From: Mesorhizobium sp. INR15
GTDB lineage: Bacteria > Pseudomonadota > Alphaproteobacteria > Rhizobiales > Rhizobiaceae
DNA length: 64,000 bases
NCBI RefSeq assembly: GCF_015500075.1
Contig: NZ_CP045496.1
Coordinates: forward strand, 1,994,001-2,058,000
Direction: 5' to 3'
Part shown: positions 54,509 to 61,125 of the stretch, one piece after another
How the letters are laid out: the number at the start of each line of letters is the position of its first letter
Numbering within the stretch: the first letter of the stretch is position 1
The notes under the pieces: generated by a model
What the model saw: only the letters and a program-made list of their open reading frames with translations
The model's database searches: none
Told to the model about the DNA's origin: nothing
Position numbers and translations under genes: made by a program

Positions 54509-54992
54509 TTCCGGTTCTGAGGCTCCAGCCTTCGTTGGCCCATCCGGCTGATGCAGGCGCGCGAGTGGTGGCGGCAACGCTCGCCGTCTGACCATCTCCA
54601 CCGAGGCCCATTTTGAGGAGTTTCAATTCCAGTTGCAGGCGCTCGACCTCAAGCTCGTAGAGGCGCCCGCAATCGACGCGTTTCGGCTGCCGGCCGATCG
54701 GGATCACCACGCGGCCGTAGGTGGCGACGCCGTTGTCCGACTGGTTGTTGCCCCTGATGACACCGAGGTCGACATAGGCGCCGCTGCCGGAAACCGCCGA
54801 GCGGCAGGTTGTGCCGTCGGCGGCGTGGACCTCGTCCTGGCCCTGAGGCAAGGTGACGCCGGGCAAATTGAAGCCGTTCTCATTCTGATTGAGATTGTAG
54901 ACTTGTTCCTGGGCCTGGGTTGAAGTCGTGCCTGCCGCGGCAAGCATAAGCGTCAGTGTCAGGATTTGTGGTGCCCAAAAAACTTTCCGCAT
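54477..54992 (-). CDS. Secreted protein with poly-Lys tail, pilin-like cluster
   Basis: 171 aa. Signal peptide (MRKVFWAPQILTLTLMLAAA...STQAQ). Then VYNLNQNENGFNLPGVTLPQ, a Cys (TTCRSAVSGSG), a second Cys (KRVDCGRLYELEVERLQLEL) and a coiled-coil-like helix before a tail ending in six Lys. The 'RVDCGRLYELEVERL' segment recalls C-terminal parts of small rhizobial exported proteins. Family unknown. Start overlaps the previous gene by 34 bp and its end overlaps the next by 32 bp. Confidence 0.6.
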   Translation of the reverse strand: MRKVFWAPQILTLTLMLAAAGTTSTQAQEQVYNLNQNENGFNLPGVTLPQGQDEVHAADGTTCRSAVSGSGAYVDLGVIRGNNQSDNGVATYGRVVIPIGRQPKRVDCGRLYELEVERLQLELKLLKMGLGGDGQTASVAATTRAPASAGWANEGWSLRTGNGDGKKKKKK

Positions 54993-55351
54993 ATCTGAGC
55001 CCTTATCTGCGTCTGTTCGTTGGGAAAGGGGATGCTTTCGGTACAGATACGCACTTTGCGATCAGTGGCGCCGTCGAAGGGCACAACCACAAGAACCGGA
55101 CGAGAAGCCTGTCCCGCCAGTTGGAAGACATTAGGCGAGATCCTGGCGTTCACCGGCTGAAAATCCTGATCATAGACATGGACCTCGACCTTGATCTTCT
55201 TGTCGTAGGGATTGGCCGGGAAGACGCGGACCGCGAAAGCGTTGGTGAAGCTGTTGACCTCACCGCGCATCGGCGACATCGACTGGGCCGAGACAGCAAC
55301 CGGCAGCAGGCCGACGGCCAGCGCCGCCGTCAGGTTGAGAACTTGTTTCAA
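54959..55351 (-). CDS. PapD-like periplasmic chaperone (short form)
   Basis: 130 aa from TTG 55351 (GAGGGG 3-8 nt upstream). Signal peptide KQVLNLTAALAVGLLPVAVS. One Ig-like domain follows: RGEVNSFTNAFAVRVFPANP, KIKVEVHVYDQDFQPVNARI, PNVFQLAGQASRPVLVVVPF and DRKVRICTESIPFPNE, close to the first domain of pilus chaperones (conserved Arg and the hydrophobic strand). The second chaperone domain is missing. Overlaps the gene after it by 34 bp. Confidence 0.6.
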   Translation of the reverse strand: MKQVLNLTAALAVGLLPVAVSAQSMSPMRGEVNSFTNAFAVRVFPANPYDKKIKVEVHVYDQDFQPVNARISPNVFQLAGQASRPVLVVVPFDGATDRKVRICTESIPFPNEQTQIRAQICGKFFGHHKS

Positions 55352-55368
55352 GGACCCCTCCGAGGGTG

Positions 55369-55839
55369 TTATTCGCAGCGCACTGTAACTGTTGCCTGAT
55401 AGTTGCCGGCGGCGAAGCGGTTGCTGCCGCCCTTGGTGCCGGCAAGATTGACCGAGACGAGCGACCCCCCCGGGGCGCTCAGGCTGGTGGTCGAACCCGT
55501 TTCGGCGATGGTGTGCGCGCCGGTCGAGGAATAGGTGGGCGCCCACGTGGTCGCTGTGGCGTCGGCTGCAGGAGCCGTGACTGTGGTCACCGGATCAACG
55601 CTGAGCGACACACCGCCGGTGGTGGTCAGTGTCACGGTTCCAGGCAGTCCGCCTGAGTTGTGGGAGCTCAGCGACTGGAGGTCCGGGCTGGCCGTCATCG
55701 TGCCACTGGTGACGACCACAAGCGTGCAGGTCGCGGTGATCACGCCATTGAAGATGACATTTTGCGTCGTGGCCGATGCAGTCTGGCCCATGCAGGGGAC
55801 CAGAAAGGCCGCTCCTGCGGCGAGGCGAAGAAGTCTCAT
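55369..55839 (-). CDS. Secreted pilin-like protein, first gene of the cluster
   Basis: 156 aa. Signal peptide MRLLRLAAGAAFLVPCMGQT...ASA. Mature part: ITATCTLVVVTSGTMTASPD, a Thr/Ser/Gly-rich centre (TLTTTGGVSLSVDPVTTV), end AAGNYQATVTVRCE. Paralogue of the last gene (54020). Beta-sandwich with one likely disulfide between the first and last Cys. GGAGG lies 8 nt upstream. First gene of a cluster with no usher. Confidence 0.65.
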   Translation of the reverse strand: MRLLRLAAGAAFLVPCMGQTASATTQNVIFNGVITATCTLVVVTSGTMTASPDLQSLSSHNSGGLPGTVTLTTTGGVSLSVDPVTTVTAPAADATATTWAPTYSSTGAHTIAETGSTTSLSAPGGSLVSVNLAGTKGGSNRFAAGNYQATVTVRCE

Positions 55840-56070
55840 TGGAACCTCCTGATAGATCGGAAATTCCGACCTAACCTGAGATCATCATCGGCTCATCGTG
55901 GTTAATTTTCTGTTACTCGACGGCCCGATTCTTTACATCATTTTAACAGATCATTGTTAATTCAAAGTTGTATGCGGTTGTACCTTAGTAAATTACGAAA
56001 TATATATAAAGTAATACTTGGTGCAACGCAGCGGATTTATTTCTGGTCAAAACTCCAGAAAAACGATATT
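55840..56070. other. AT-rich upstream region of the pilin-like cluster
   Basis: The stretch 55900-56060 is markedly AT-rich against the GC-rich background (AATTACGAAATATATATAAA, TTTTAACAGATCATTGTTAA). It is the only such island of this size in the window. It holds the cluster's promoter. Such regions are typical targets of the rhizobial silencer MucR/Ros, and of transferred DNA; neither is proven here. Confidence 0.5.
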
Positions 56071-56949
56071 TCAAGAAGCGATCTGGCCCGCCTCCCAACC
56101 TAGGATGGCGCGCTTGCGGGTCAGGCCCCAGTGATAGCCGGTGAGATCACCGGACTTGCCGATGGCGCGGTGGCACGGCACCACGAAGGAAAGCGGGTTG
56201 GCGCCATTGGCGGCGCCGACGGCGCGGCTGGCGGATGGCGAACCGATGCTGGCGGCAATCGAGGAATAGGTGCTGGCCTTGCCCATCGGGATCTTGAGCA
56301 GCGCTTCCCAGACGCGAACCTGAAAGTCCGTACCGATCATGACGACATGCAGCGGCTGGTCGGCACGCCACAGCGTCGGATCGAAAATACGCGCGGCGTA
56401 AGGGCCGGTCGCGGCCATGTCCTCGACATAGACGGCGTTCGGCCAGCGGCTGGACATGTCGGCGAAGGCGGCGCGTTCCTCGCCCGGATCGTTGAAGGCA
56501 AGGCCGGCGAGCCCGCGGTCGGTAGCCATGATCAAGGCGGTGCCGAACGGCGACGTATGATAGCCATAACGGATGGTGAGCCCCGCGCCGCGCGTCTTAT
56601 AGTCGCCAGGCGACATTGCTTCATGGGTAACGAACAGGTCGTGCAGCCGACCGGGGCCGGACATGCCCAATTCAAACGACGTCTCGAGCAGCGGCATGCC
56701 GGAATCAAGCAGCTTTCGGGCATGGTCGAGCGTCACCGCTTGCAGGAAGGCCTTGGGAGACAGGCCGGCCCAGCGGGTGAACAGCTTCTGCAGCCCGGTC
56801 GGCGTTTCGCCGACTTCTTCCGCCAATTCTTCCAGCGACGGCTGGTCTCGATAATCGAGGCTGATCTTCTCGATGGCGCGGCGCACGATTTCGTAGTCGC
56901 TGCCTTCGGGCGTGATGTCCTTTTTGAGGATTGCTGTCTGTGTGCTCAT
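56071..56949 (-). CDS. ada: Ada-like protein: AraC-type HTH plus O6-methylguanine-DNA methyltransferase
   Basis: 292 aa from ATG 56949 (MSTQTAILKKDITPEG). AraC-type HTH domain about 15-100 (RDQPSLEELAEEVGETPTGL; KAFLQAVTLDHARKLLD), then the methyltransferase core with the acceptor Cys in FVVPCHRAIGKSGDLTGYHW (about residue 260). The N-terminal Cys4-zinc domain of E. coli Ada (354 aa) is absent, so it cannot sense methyl phosphotriesters; it may be repair-only. The upstream frame to 57198 is not supported. Confidence 0.92.
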   Translation of the reverse strand: MSTQTAILKKDITPEGSDYEIVRRAIEKISLDYRDQPSLEELAEEVGETPTGLQKLFTRWAGLSPKAFLQAVTLDHARKLLDSGMPLLETSFELGMSGPGRLHDLFVTHEAMSPGDYKTRGAGLTIRYGYHTSPFGTALIMATDRGLAGLAFNDPGEERAAFADMSSRWPNAVYVEDMAATGPYAARIFDPTLWRADQPLHVVMIGTDFQVRVWEALLKIPMGKASTYSSIAASIGSPSASRAVGAANGANPLSFVVPCHRAIGKSGDLTGYHWGLTRKRAILGWEAGQIAS

Positions 56950-57115
56950 CGAACGATCTCCTTGATCCGGAATATCGCCCCTTGGGGCCGCGAGCACCAC
57001 CCGAAACTTGCCTTCTTCGCGCGCATACCCAGATAGAATCGGCTGAGGCTGCTGCATTCCATCCGGCGCCCACGAGATACTAAGGCTGTTGTGATGCCGG
57101 TTCCAAGGCGTCTGG

Positions 57116-57610
57116 CTAGCGCGTCCTGGCGGTCGCCAGCGCGCGTGAAAAAGCGGTTGCAAAGCTCTCGCGATCGTCGGGATTGAGGAAGCCGCCAATC
57201 GGCACGTTCTGCCCCTGGCCTTCCACTGTCATCGCGGTGATGCCGATCTCGGCGTGGCGGGAGACCGAGAAGCGCGCCCAGAACGGGTTGAAGCGATGCG
57301 CTTCCGATTTCCCCGACGGAGCCGTCTTGCGGATATCAAGGCTGGTGCGTGACACCGAGACCTCCTCACGGGCCCGCGCGGCGCGGTAGTTGACGCGGAA
57401 GGCGATATAGACGGCGATCACATCGAGGCCAAAGAAGCCGAACACCGGCCAGGCGCCACGCGACAGGAAGAATGCGCCGGTCACCACCCAGCCGAACAGA
57501 AGTGTGCCCATCAGCACGGCAAACCCGGTCTTGCCCAGCGACCGATGCGGTGTCAGCAGCGCCTGGAAGAATGGTTCGTCAGCCTGGAAAGAGGCGTTTG
57601 TATCGCTCAT
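57116..57610 (-). CDS. DUF2244 membrane protein
   Basis: 164 aa. Two spans (FAVLMGTLLFGWVVTGAFFL; WPVFGFFGLDVIAVYIAFRV) joined by a short loop, and a cytoplasmic C-terminal part (ARAREEVSVSRTSLDIRKTA...RFNPFWARFSVSRH). Family members usually sit near cytochrome oxidase or, as here, next to nth. Function unknown. Start is 23 bp from the nth start on the opposite strand, so they share a divergent promoter region. Confidence 0.88.
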   Translation of the reverse strand: MSDTNASFQADEPFFQALLTPHRSLGKTGFAVLMGTLLFGWVVTGAFFLSRGAWPVFGFFGLDVIAVYIAFRVNYRAARAREEVSVSRTSLDIRKTAPSGKSEAHRFNPFWARFSVSRHAEIGITAMTVEGQGQNVPIGGFLNPDDRESFATAFSRALATARTR

Positions 57611-57632
57611 GCCAGGATATTATAGGAAGGGA

Positions 57633-58442
57633 ATGGCGAGCCCCAAGTCCAAAGATTCTTCCATTCCCAAAAAAGAGCTGTTGCCCGGGCGGCGCGACGG
57701 GTCGAACGCCAAGCCGCGTCCCCGGCCGGTGCGACGCTCGTCGCGCTACAGCCCGGCCGAGGTGCATGAGATTTTCCGGCGCTTTTCGGTTCAGCGGCCG
57801 GAACCGAAGGGCGAACTGGAGCATGTGAACGCCTTCACGTTGCTGGTCGCGGTGGTGCTTTCGGCGCAGGCAACCGACGTCGGCGTCAACAAGGCGACGC
57901 GGGCACTGTTCAAGATTGCCGACACGCCGCAAAAGATGCTGGCGCTCGGCGAAGCCAAGGTCGGCGATCACATCCGCACCATCGGCCTGTGGCGCAACAA
58001 GGCCAAGAATGTCATCGCACTATCGGAAGCGCTGATCCGCGACCATGGCGGCGAGGTGCCTGATGACCGAGACGAACTGGTGAAGTTGCCGGGCGTCGGA
58101 CGCAAGACCGCCAATGTCGTGCTCAACATGGCCTTTGGCCAGCATACGATGGCGGTCGATACGCACATTTTCCGCATAGGCAACCGGCTTGGGCTGGCGC
58201 CGGGCAAGACGCCTGAGCAGGTCGAGCAGGGCCTGCTGAAAATCATTCCCGACGAATACATGCGCCATGCGCATCATTGGCTGATCCTGCACGGCCGCTA
58301 TGTCTGCAAGGCTCGCAAGCCGGATTGCCCGGCCTGCGTCATCGCCGACATCTGCAAGGCTGCGGAGAAGACGGCGGGCATTGCCGCACCACTGGTGCCG
58401 ATTGAACCGCTTGAAACGGCCGCCGAAAATCAGATCCCGTAG
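57633..58442 (+). CDS. nth: Endonuclease III
   Basis: 269 aa from ATG 57633 (GGAAGGG just upstream). N-terminal extension of about 50 basic residues, then the helix-hairpin-helix KLPGVGRKTANVVLNMAFG with the catalytic Lys, and the catalytic Asp in AVDTHIFRIGNRLG. 4Fe-4S ligands are C-x6-C-x2-C-x5-C (CKARKPDCPACVIADIC). It removes oxidised pyrimidines and cleaves the abasic site in base excision repair. Its 3' end overlaps the DUF2214 gene by 13 bp. Confidence 0.95.
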   Translation: MASPKSKDSSIPKKELLPGRRDGSNAKPRPRPVRRSSRYSPAEVHEIFRRFSVQRPEPKGELEHVNAFTLLVAVVLSAQATDVGVNKATRALFKIADTPQKMLALGEAKVGDHIRTIGLWRNKAKNVIALSEALIRDHGGEVPDDRDELVKLPGVGRKTANVVLNMAFGQHTMAVDTHIFRIGNRLGLAPGKTPEQVEQGLLKIIPDEYMRHAHHWLILHGRYVCKARKPDCPACVIADICKAAEKTAGIAAPLVPIEPLETAAENQIP

Positions 58443-58885
58443 CCGCGCGCCATCGCGGCGGCGAAGATCGGGATCAGCAGGAAGACGGCGGCCTCGGCGC
58501 GGATAAAGGTCTTCACCGAGGCAAGCTCGCTTGCCGGCACCAGGAACGAGGGATTGGCGCGCGCTTGCCTGTTCCAGGAAATGAAGCGCATGGTTGGCTG
58601 GATTGACAGCAGCCCGACGATGCCAAAGGCGATCATCTTGGCCCAGAACACCCAATTGTGGACATAGAACTCCCAGCCCCTCAGGCCGTATACGACGCGG
58701 CCGATGCCGATGATGATGATCAGCATGGCAATGGCGCCATAGTGACGGTCAATGCCGGCCAGCCGCCGGATCGTCGTGGCGGGCAAGTCGCCTCGGATCA
58801 GCACGAATTCGGCGCCGATGATCCCGGCCAGCGAAAACACCAGCAGATGATGGACAATCGCCAGTATGAGATCGGTGGTATCCAT
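58430..58885 (-). CDS. DUF2214 membrane protein
   Basis: 151 aa with four hydrophobic segments (LILAIVHHLLVFSLAGIIGA; AIAMLIIIIGIGRVVYGLRG; FWAKMIAFGIVGLLSIQPTM; FLLIPIFAAAMARGYGI). Several conserved His (HHLLVFS, HNW) could bind heme as in related families (DUF2214/CopD-like). Function unknown. Confidence 0.85.
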   Translation of the reverse strand: MDTTDLILAIVHHLLVFSLAGIIGAEFVLIRGDLPATTIRRLAGIDRHYGAIAMLIIIIGIGRVVYGLRGWEFYVHNWVFWAKMIAFGIVGLLSIQPTMRFISWNRQARANPSFLVPASELASVKTFIRAEAAVFLLIPIFAAAMARGYGI

Positions 58886-59053
58886 GCTCGTTCCCTTGGG
58901 TTTGATGGCAACGGCCAGCGTCCAACAGAGCCGCCAGGTGCTGAATCAGTCTGCCTCGAAAGTAACACTGTCCGGCAAAATTCTCATAGCGGGTCGACGA
59001 TACCTAGCCATCAGCACCGTTGACGCCGATTACCGGCAAGGTAATTTCTCGGT

Positions 59054-59284
59054 ATGACCGGACTGAAACGCGCCTTGAATGCAATGTCGGACGAGACTCG
59101 TGCCGCCTTGACAGAACACGGCCTGATGGCGGGCTATGAGGCCCGCCCGGATTACCAGAGGAATGACTATCTCGGCTGGATTGCTCGCGCCAAGCGCCCG
59201 GATACGAGGCAGAAGCGGCTCGACCAGATGCTCGACGAATTGCGGCGCGGTGGCATCTACATGAACATGGCCTGGCGCGGCTGA
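59054..59284 (+). CDS. YdeI/OmpD-associated-type small protein
   Basis: 76 aa: LKRALNAMSDETRAALTEHG, then YEARPDYQRNDYLGWIARAK, RPDTRQKRLDQMLDELRRGG and YMNMAW. This is the conserved C-terminal module of the 'bacteriocin protection/YdeI' family ('RP-x-YQ-R-x-DY-x-x-WI-x-x-AKRP-x-TR'). Free-standing form. No signal peptide. Function uncertain. Confidence 0.82.
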   Translation: MTGLKRALNAMSDETRAALTEHGLMAGYEARPDYQRNDYLGWIARAKRPDTRQKRLDQMLDELRRGGIYMNMAWRG

Positions 59285-59382
59285 AGCGGTTTTCCCTGTC
59301 TGGAAGATGACATGCGCCGCCTTGGCTCTAGCTCGGCTGCGAACGTCTGCTAGCCCTCGGCGGCACAAGCGAGGTATTTTCC

Positions 59383-59922
59383 ATGAGCAATCCGCAAGCT
59401 GGCAATGTCCCTCTCATCGAGACGGAACGGGCCATCCTGAGGGCACACCGGTTGGCGGATTTCGACGCTTATACAGCGATGTGGGCCGATCCCACCGTCA
59501 CCCGTTTCATCGGCGGCAAGCCACGCACGCGCGAAGAGAGCTGGATGCGTTTCCTGCGTCACGCAGGCCTCTGGTCGCTGCTCGGCTATGGGTTCTGGGC
59601 AATCGAGGAGAAGGCGACGGGCCGTTTCATCGGCGAGGCTGGCTTTCATGATCTCAAGCGCGATATCGAGCCGCGGATCGAGGGCATCCCCGAGGCCGGA
59701 TGGGCGCTTGCGCCGGCAGCGCATGGTTCGGGTCTCGCCACGGAGATCGTCACCCGCGTCCTCGCCTGGGGAGAGGAGACATTTGGCCGCTCGAAAACCG
59801 TCTGCATCATCGATCCGGAAAATACGGCTTCGCTCAATGTAGCCAGGAAGTGCGGCTACAGCGAAGTTGCGCGGACCTTCTATCACGACGCTCCAACCAT
59901 CATGCTGGAGCGGGTCGCCTGA
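59383..59922 (+). CDS. GNAT-family N-acetyltransferase (RimJ/RimL-like)
   Basis: 179 aa. Acetyl-CoA site in EAGWALAPAAHGSGLATEIV (A motif with GxGxxT-like variation) and IIDPENTASLNVARKCGYSE, which is the RimJ/RimL-type signature. N-terminal acceptor part RAILRAHRLADFDAYTAMWA. It transfers acetyl to an amino group of a protein or small molecule. The substrate is unknown. Confidence 0.88.
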   Translation: MSNPQAGNVPLIETERAILRAHRLADFDAYTAMWADPTVTRFIGGKPRTREESWMRFLRHAGLWSLLGYGFWAIEEKATGRFIGEAGFHDLKRDIEPRIEGIPEAGWALAPAAHGSGLATEIVTRVLAWGEETFGRSKTVCIIDPENTASLNVARKCGYSEVARTFYHDAPTIMLERVA

Positions 59923-59987
59923 GGCCCGTCATCGACTGGACATGCCTGCTCTGCTAAGCATCGATCCTTCAAGTGGGGGGATGATCG

Positions 59988-61088
59988 ATGCATGCAATTT
60001 CGACGACGGCGGCGAAGCTTTTCCTGGCGGGGCTGTCGCTCTTCCTGACGCTGCAACTGGCCGCTGCCGACGCCACGGTACCGAAGGCCGATATCAAGGG
60101 CGCGGCCGACAATCATCTGGCCAAACGCTACGAAGGCTCGTTCATCGTCTCCTACCAGAAACTCGCCTTCACCGACTTCAGTGTGCCGCTGTCACCGCTG
60201 AAGCCAAGCGCTGACACCGACGCGCATGACGCGATGAACAATCGCGTTTTCGCGCCGGAAAAGAAGACCGAGGCCGAAGGCGCCTTGACCCGCATTGCTT
60301 ATGTACTGCCGACCGAGCGCTCGCCGCTTGAAGTGCTGCGCAATTACCAGGACGTGATCCAGGCAGCCGGCGGCGAGGTTCTGTTCGAGTGCAAGAAGGA
60401 GGAATGTGGCGGCGCCGCGGACCGTTCTTCGAGCGGCGGCGGCGGCGACATGAGTCTGACGATGTATTTCTTCCACGAGAGCGATCTCAAGGACGCAGCC
60501 TTTTCCAATGGCGCCTGTGCCTTGGCTTCGGGCATCAACGACCAGCGCTTCTTCTCGGCCAGGGTGCCGCAGGATGGTGGCGACGCCTATGTCACGGTGC
60601 AAACTTATTCCTTGACCGACGATCTCTACTGCAAGGCGCTCAACGGCCGCACCGTCGCCGTCGTTCAAGTGCTGGAACCCAAGGCACGCGACAAGAAGAT
60701 GGTGGTGGTCGAAGCGGCCAAGATGGCGGATTCACTGACCGCCATCGGCAGCATCTCCCTCTATGGCATCTTCTTCGACACCGACAAGGCAGAGATCAAG
60801 CCGGAATCCGAACCGACGCTGAAGGAGATATCGACGCTGCTGGCCAATGAGCCAAAGATGGCGGTGATCGTCGTCGGCCACACCGACAACCAGGGCGCCT
60901 TCGATTACAATCGCGACCTCTCGTCGCGGCGCGCGCAAGCGGTGAAGGCGGCGCTGGTGTCGAAATACGGCATCGACGCCGCACGGCTGACATCGGCCGG
61001 CGCCGGCATGATGGCGCCCGTCGCCAGCAATGACGATGAAACCGGCCGTGCCAAGAACCGGCGGGTGGTTCTGGTCAAATTGAACTGA
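59988..61088 (+). CDS. OmpA-family outer-membrane/peptidoglycan-associated protein
   Basis: 366 aa. Signal peptide (LFLAGLSLFLTLQLAAADA). Central domain with two Cys (FECKKEECGG) and a Ser/Gly-rich loop. C-terminal OmpA domain (about 255-366): YGIFFDTDKAEIKPESEPTL, VGHTDNQGAFDYNRDLSSRR, ending NRRVVLVKLN. It anchors to peptidoglycan via diaminopimelate. The central domain is not a beta-barrel, so it is probably a periplasmic or lipoprotein-like type. Preceded by a GGGGGG run before the ATG. Confidence 0.88.
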   Translation: MHAISTTAAKLFLAGLSLFLTLQLAAADATVPKADIKGAADNHLAKRYEGSFIVSYQKLAFTDFSVPLSPLKPSADTDAHDAMNNRVFAPEKKTEAEGALTRIAYVLPTERSPLEVLRNYQDVIQAAGGEVLFECKKEECGGAADRSSSGGGGDMSLTMYFFHESDLKDAAFSNGACALASGINDQRFFSARVPQDGGDAYVTVQTYSLTDDLYCKALNGRTVAVVQVLEPKARDKKMVVVEAAKMADSLTAIGSISLYGIFFDTDKAEIKPESEPTLKEISTLLANEPKMAVIVVGHTDNQGAFDYNRDLSSRRAQAVKAALVSKYGIDAARLTSAGAGMMAPVASNDDETGRAKNRRVVLVKLN

Positions 61089-61090
61089 GG

Positions 61091-61109
61091 CGGGCGCACC
61101 GTCCGCCCG
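61091..61109. terminator. Hairpin between convergent OmpA-like and GGDEF-EAL genes
   Basis: CGGGCG and CGCCCG form a 6-bp stem with a 7-nt loop, 3 bp after the OmpA-family stop codon. No run of T follows, so it may be weak. Confidence 0.4.
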
Positions 61110-61125
61110 ACGTTTCAGGATTGCC

